Assembly: GCA_905205855.1 (NCBI GenBank)
Contig: CAJLFL010000096.1
Span: 1-7,069 of the forward strand
Source: an uncultured Eubacteriales bacterium
GTDB taxonomy: Bacteria > Bacillota > Clostridia > Monoglobales > Monoglobaceae
DNA length: 7,069 bases
Direction: 5' to 3'
Below, piece after piece: positions 5,770-7,069 of this stretch. The stretch's first letter is position 1. Every line of letters starts with the position of its first letter. The notes under the pieces were generated by a model. It did no database searches. It saw only the letters and a list, made by a program, of their open reading frames with translations, and had not been told where the DNA came from. The position numbers were made by a program, and so were the translations under genes.

Positions 5770-6375
5770 TTATTCAACGTATTCTCTGACTCTAAAGCTT
5801 ACGCCGCATTCTTCGGCAATTTTGCGGCAGGCTTCTATCTCGTCGGGAGAAATAATATCAACTACAGAGAATACGACCTCCGAAACATAGTTTTTTGCGG
5901 ATATTGCAAAGTCCTTAAGTCCTTCAAATGCCTTTTCGCCGCCAAATTCGCTCAGACAAAGTTCCTGATACTTTTCGGAATTTTCGGCATTAAGACTAAT
6001 TGAAACACAGTCGATGCGTCCTTTAAGCTCAGGTGTTATATCTCTGCCGCAGATCAGATTTCCCTGTCCGTTGGTGTTTATCCGTAAAGGCATGTCAGGA
6101 CACTTTTGTTTAAGCCATTCGGCAATTTCCATCATATCATCAAAGCGTTCTGTCGGTTCGCCAAAGCCGCAGAATACAACAGAGGCGTACTTTGATAAGT
6201 CACGCTTTTCAAAATCTGCTTTAATCTCGTCAACGGTAGGCTCGCGGTCAAGCCAAAGACCGTCCTCGCCGTTGACATTATCTCTGAAATTGCGTTCGCA
6301 GAATGTGCAGGCGTTGCTGCATCTGTTTGTAAGATTTACATAAAGTGAGTTTCCGAGTTCGTATGTTATGGTCAT
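5770..6375 (-). CDS. Radical SAM protein, TatD-associated family type
   Basis: A 201-residue radical SAM enzyme. The cluster motif is C19-x3-C23-x2-C26 (NRCSNACTFC), which binds the 4Fe-4S cluster that cleaves S-adenosylmethionine. CGFGEPT (69-75) is the GGE-type SAM-binding motif, and RINTNGQGNLI (98-108) with DCVSISLNAEN (141-151 region) are later barrel strands. The short length, the YELGNSLYVNLTNRC beginning and the INTNG / SISLNA blocks fit the 'TatD family-associated radical SAM' group (TIGR04038 as I recall), whose substrate is unknown. No TatD nuclease gene is in the window. ATG 6375 has AGGAGG 8 nt upstream and overlaps the kinase stop by 4 bp (ATGA). The following Cys-rich gene is 2 bp away. 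No C-terminal SPASM-like cysteine cluster is present, so it may hold only one cluster. Confidence 0.88.
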   Translation of the reverse strand: MTITYELGNSLYVNLTNRCSNACTFCERNFRDNVNGEDGLWLDREPTVDEIKADFEKRDLSKYASVVFCGFGEPTERFDDMMEIAEWLKQKCPDMPLRINTNGQGNLICGRDITPELKGRIDCVSISLNAENSEKYQELCLSEFGGEKAFEGLKDFAISAKNYVSEVVFSVVDIISPDEIEACRKIAEECGVSFRVREYVE

Positions 6376-7069
6376 TTTTTGTCCTCCTTATTATACAGCA
6401 TAAATACCGGAGTCATACAAATACTGAACAATCTGTTGTCCGGTCTGAAGTCACGGGTTAAGTGAACACGATTGGTTTTTTGAGGTATTTTCAGAGTAAA
6501 TCTTGCTCCGGTAATGTAATTCTTAAAATCAATTTTTCCGTTCATATCAGCGGCAAGCTTTTTGCATACTGCAAAGCCCATACCCCCTATATATGGCGGA
6601 AAGGCGCCTATATTCTGACTTTCAAGACGAAATTCGGGTTCTCTTTCGCCGTGCAAAAGCTCTGCGGCACTTTCGGATATACCGTTTCCGTGATCCTGTA
6701 CGGCTATTTCAAGAATATTATTGCTTACTCTGCATTTGATATTTATGTTTTTATTATCTGTTCCGCCGTGTTCGATAGCATTTGCAATCAAATGATATAA
6801 AATGGTACAGACTCGCCGCGCATCAAAGGATGCGCTTTCGGAAGTGTCCTTGTGCAGAGAAAATTTAACAATTCCGCCGGTTTTGTCACTTAATCCTATA
6901 TTGATTTGTTCAACAAGTGTGCTGAAGAACTGATTGAGATCATATGACGCTATGCTCAGCCTGCCACCGCGTCCGTCCCTGCCGAAGATTTCAACCAGGC
7001 CGTTGATTCTGCTTACAAGCCTTCTGCATGAAAGCTCCGATTTGTTCAGCATATCAAACAGATGCGGAG
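6372..7069 (-). CDS. Sensor histidine kinase, C-terminal part (5' end outside window)
   Basis: The open frame continues through the right edge, so the N-terminal sensor and probably the phosphorylated histidine (H box) are not in view. An internal ATG at 7052 is unlikely to be the start: codons for PHLFD precede it and no ribosome site is visible. From that ATG, SCRRLVSRINGLVEI (8-22) is the end of the dimerisation helices, followed by the kinase ATPase domain. That domain has an N box (LYHLIANAIEHGG, 85-97), a G1 box (DHGNGIS, 120-126) and a G2-like box (GGMGFAVCKKLAADMNGKI, 156-174), and ends with the strand RFTLKIP. The nucleotide-binding residues look intact. An unusual tail of about 36 residues (191-226) follows, with a hydrophobic stretch LFSICMTPVFMLY. 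No response regulator gene is seen downstream. It overlaps the radical SAM gene by 4 bp, so expression is coupled. Confidence 0.9.
   Translation of the reverse strand, partial: PHLFDMLNKSELSCRRLVSRINGLVEIFGRDGRGGRLSIASYDLNQFFSTLVEQINIGLSDKTGGIVKFSLHKDTSESASFDARRVCTILYHLIANAIEHGGTDNKNINIKCRVSNNILEIAVQDHGNGISESAAELLHGEREPEFRLESQNIGAFPPYIGGMGFAVCKKLAADMNGKIDFKNYITGARFTLKIPQKTNRVHLTRDFRPDNRLFSICMTPVFMLYNKEDKK

Noticed and set aside
1..7069. CRISPR array, defence system, integrase or transposase
   Set aside because: No regularly spaced repeats and no protein with such motifs were found on either strand.

Overview
The window looks like the edge of a prophage, or prophage remnant, in the chromosome of an anaerobic Firmicute, most likely a gut Clostridia lineage. 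Grounds for this are moderate base composition, strong AGGAGG-type ribosome binding sites, a TatD-linked type radical SAM protein next to a cysteine-rich small-domain protein, and phage proteins of a kind I associate with short-tailed phages of gut Clostridia. Species cannot be named from the sequence. Every gene I support is on the minus strand, so transcription runs from high to low coordinates.

Right part (about 5475-7069), probably chromosomal: the 3' part of a sensor histidine kinase gene (its start lies beyond the window), a radical SAM protein overlapping it by 4 bp (ATGA), and a 77-residue protein with nine cysteines 2 bp further on. This tightly coupled run ends in a very strong intrinsic terminator (19-20 bp stem plus six T) 12 bp after the last stop codon.

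Middle (about 5283-5474): about 190 bp with no gene. On the minus strand it can fold into three consecutive hairpins ahead of the first phage gene. This is the apparent host/phage boundary.

Left part (1-5282), a virion structural operon read in this order: scaffolding-like protein, N4-gp56-type major capsid protein, a 73-residue small protein, a head-to-tail adaptor-like protein, a large beta-rich tail hub or DNA-stabilisation protein (P22 gp10-like), and a probable internal or ejection-type virion protein that runs off the left edge. Together these would build and close a podovirus-like head and short tail: the scaffold shapes the capsid, the adaptor and hub plug the portal, and the last protein may be packaged or delivered with DNA. 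Terminase and portal genes, which normally precede scaffold and capsid, are absent at the expected place. Either the element is truncated or rearranged here, or these genes lie elsewhere.

I see no CRISPR array, tRNA, rRNA, integrase, transposase or defence gene. The most notable points are the missing packaging module at a sharp boundary, the structured leader, an internal duplication in the left-edge protein, and the compact kinase / radical SAM / Cys-rich operon.
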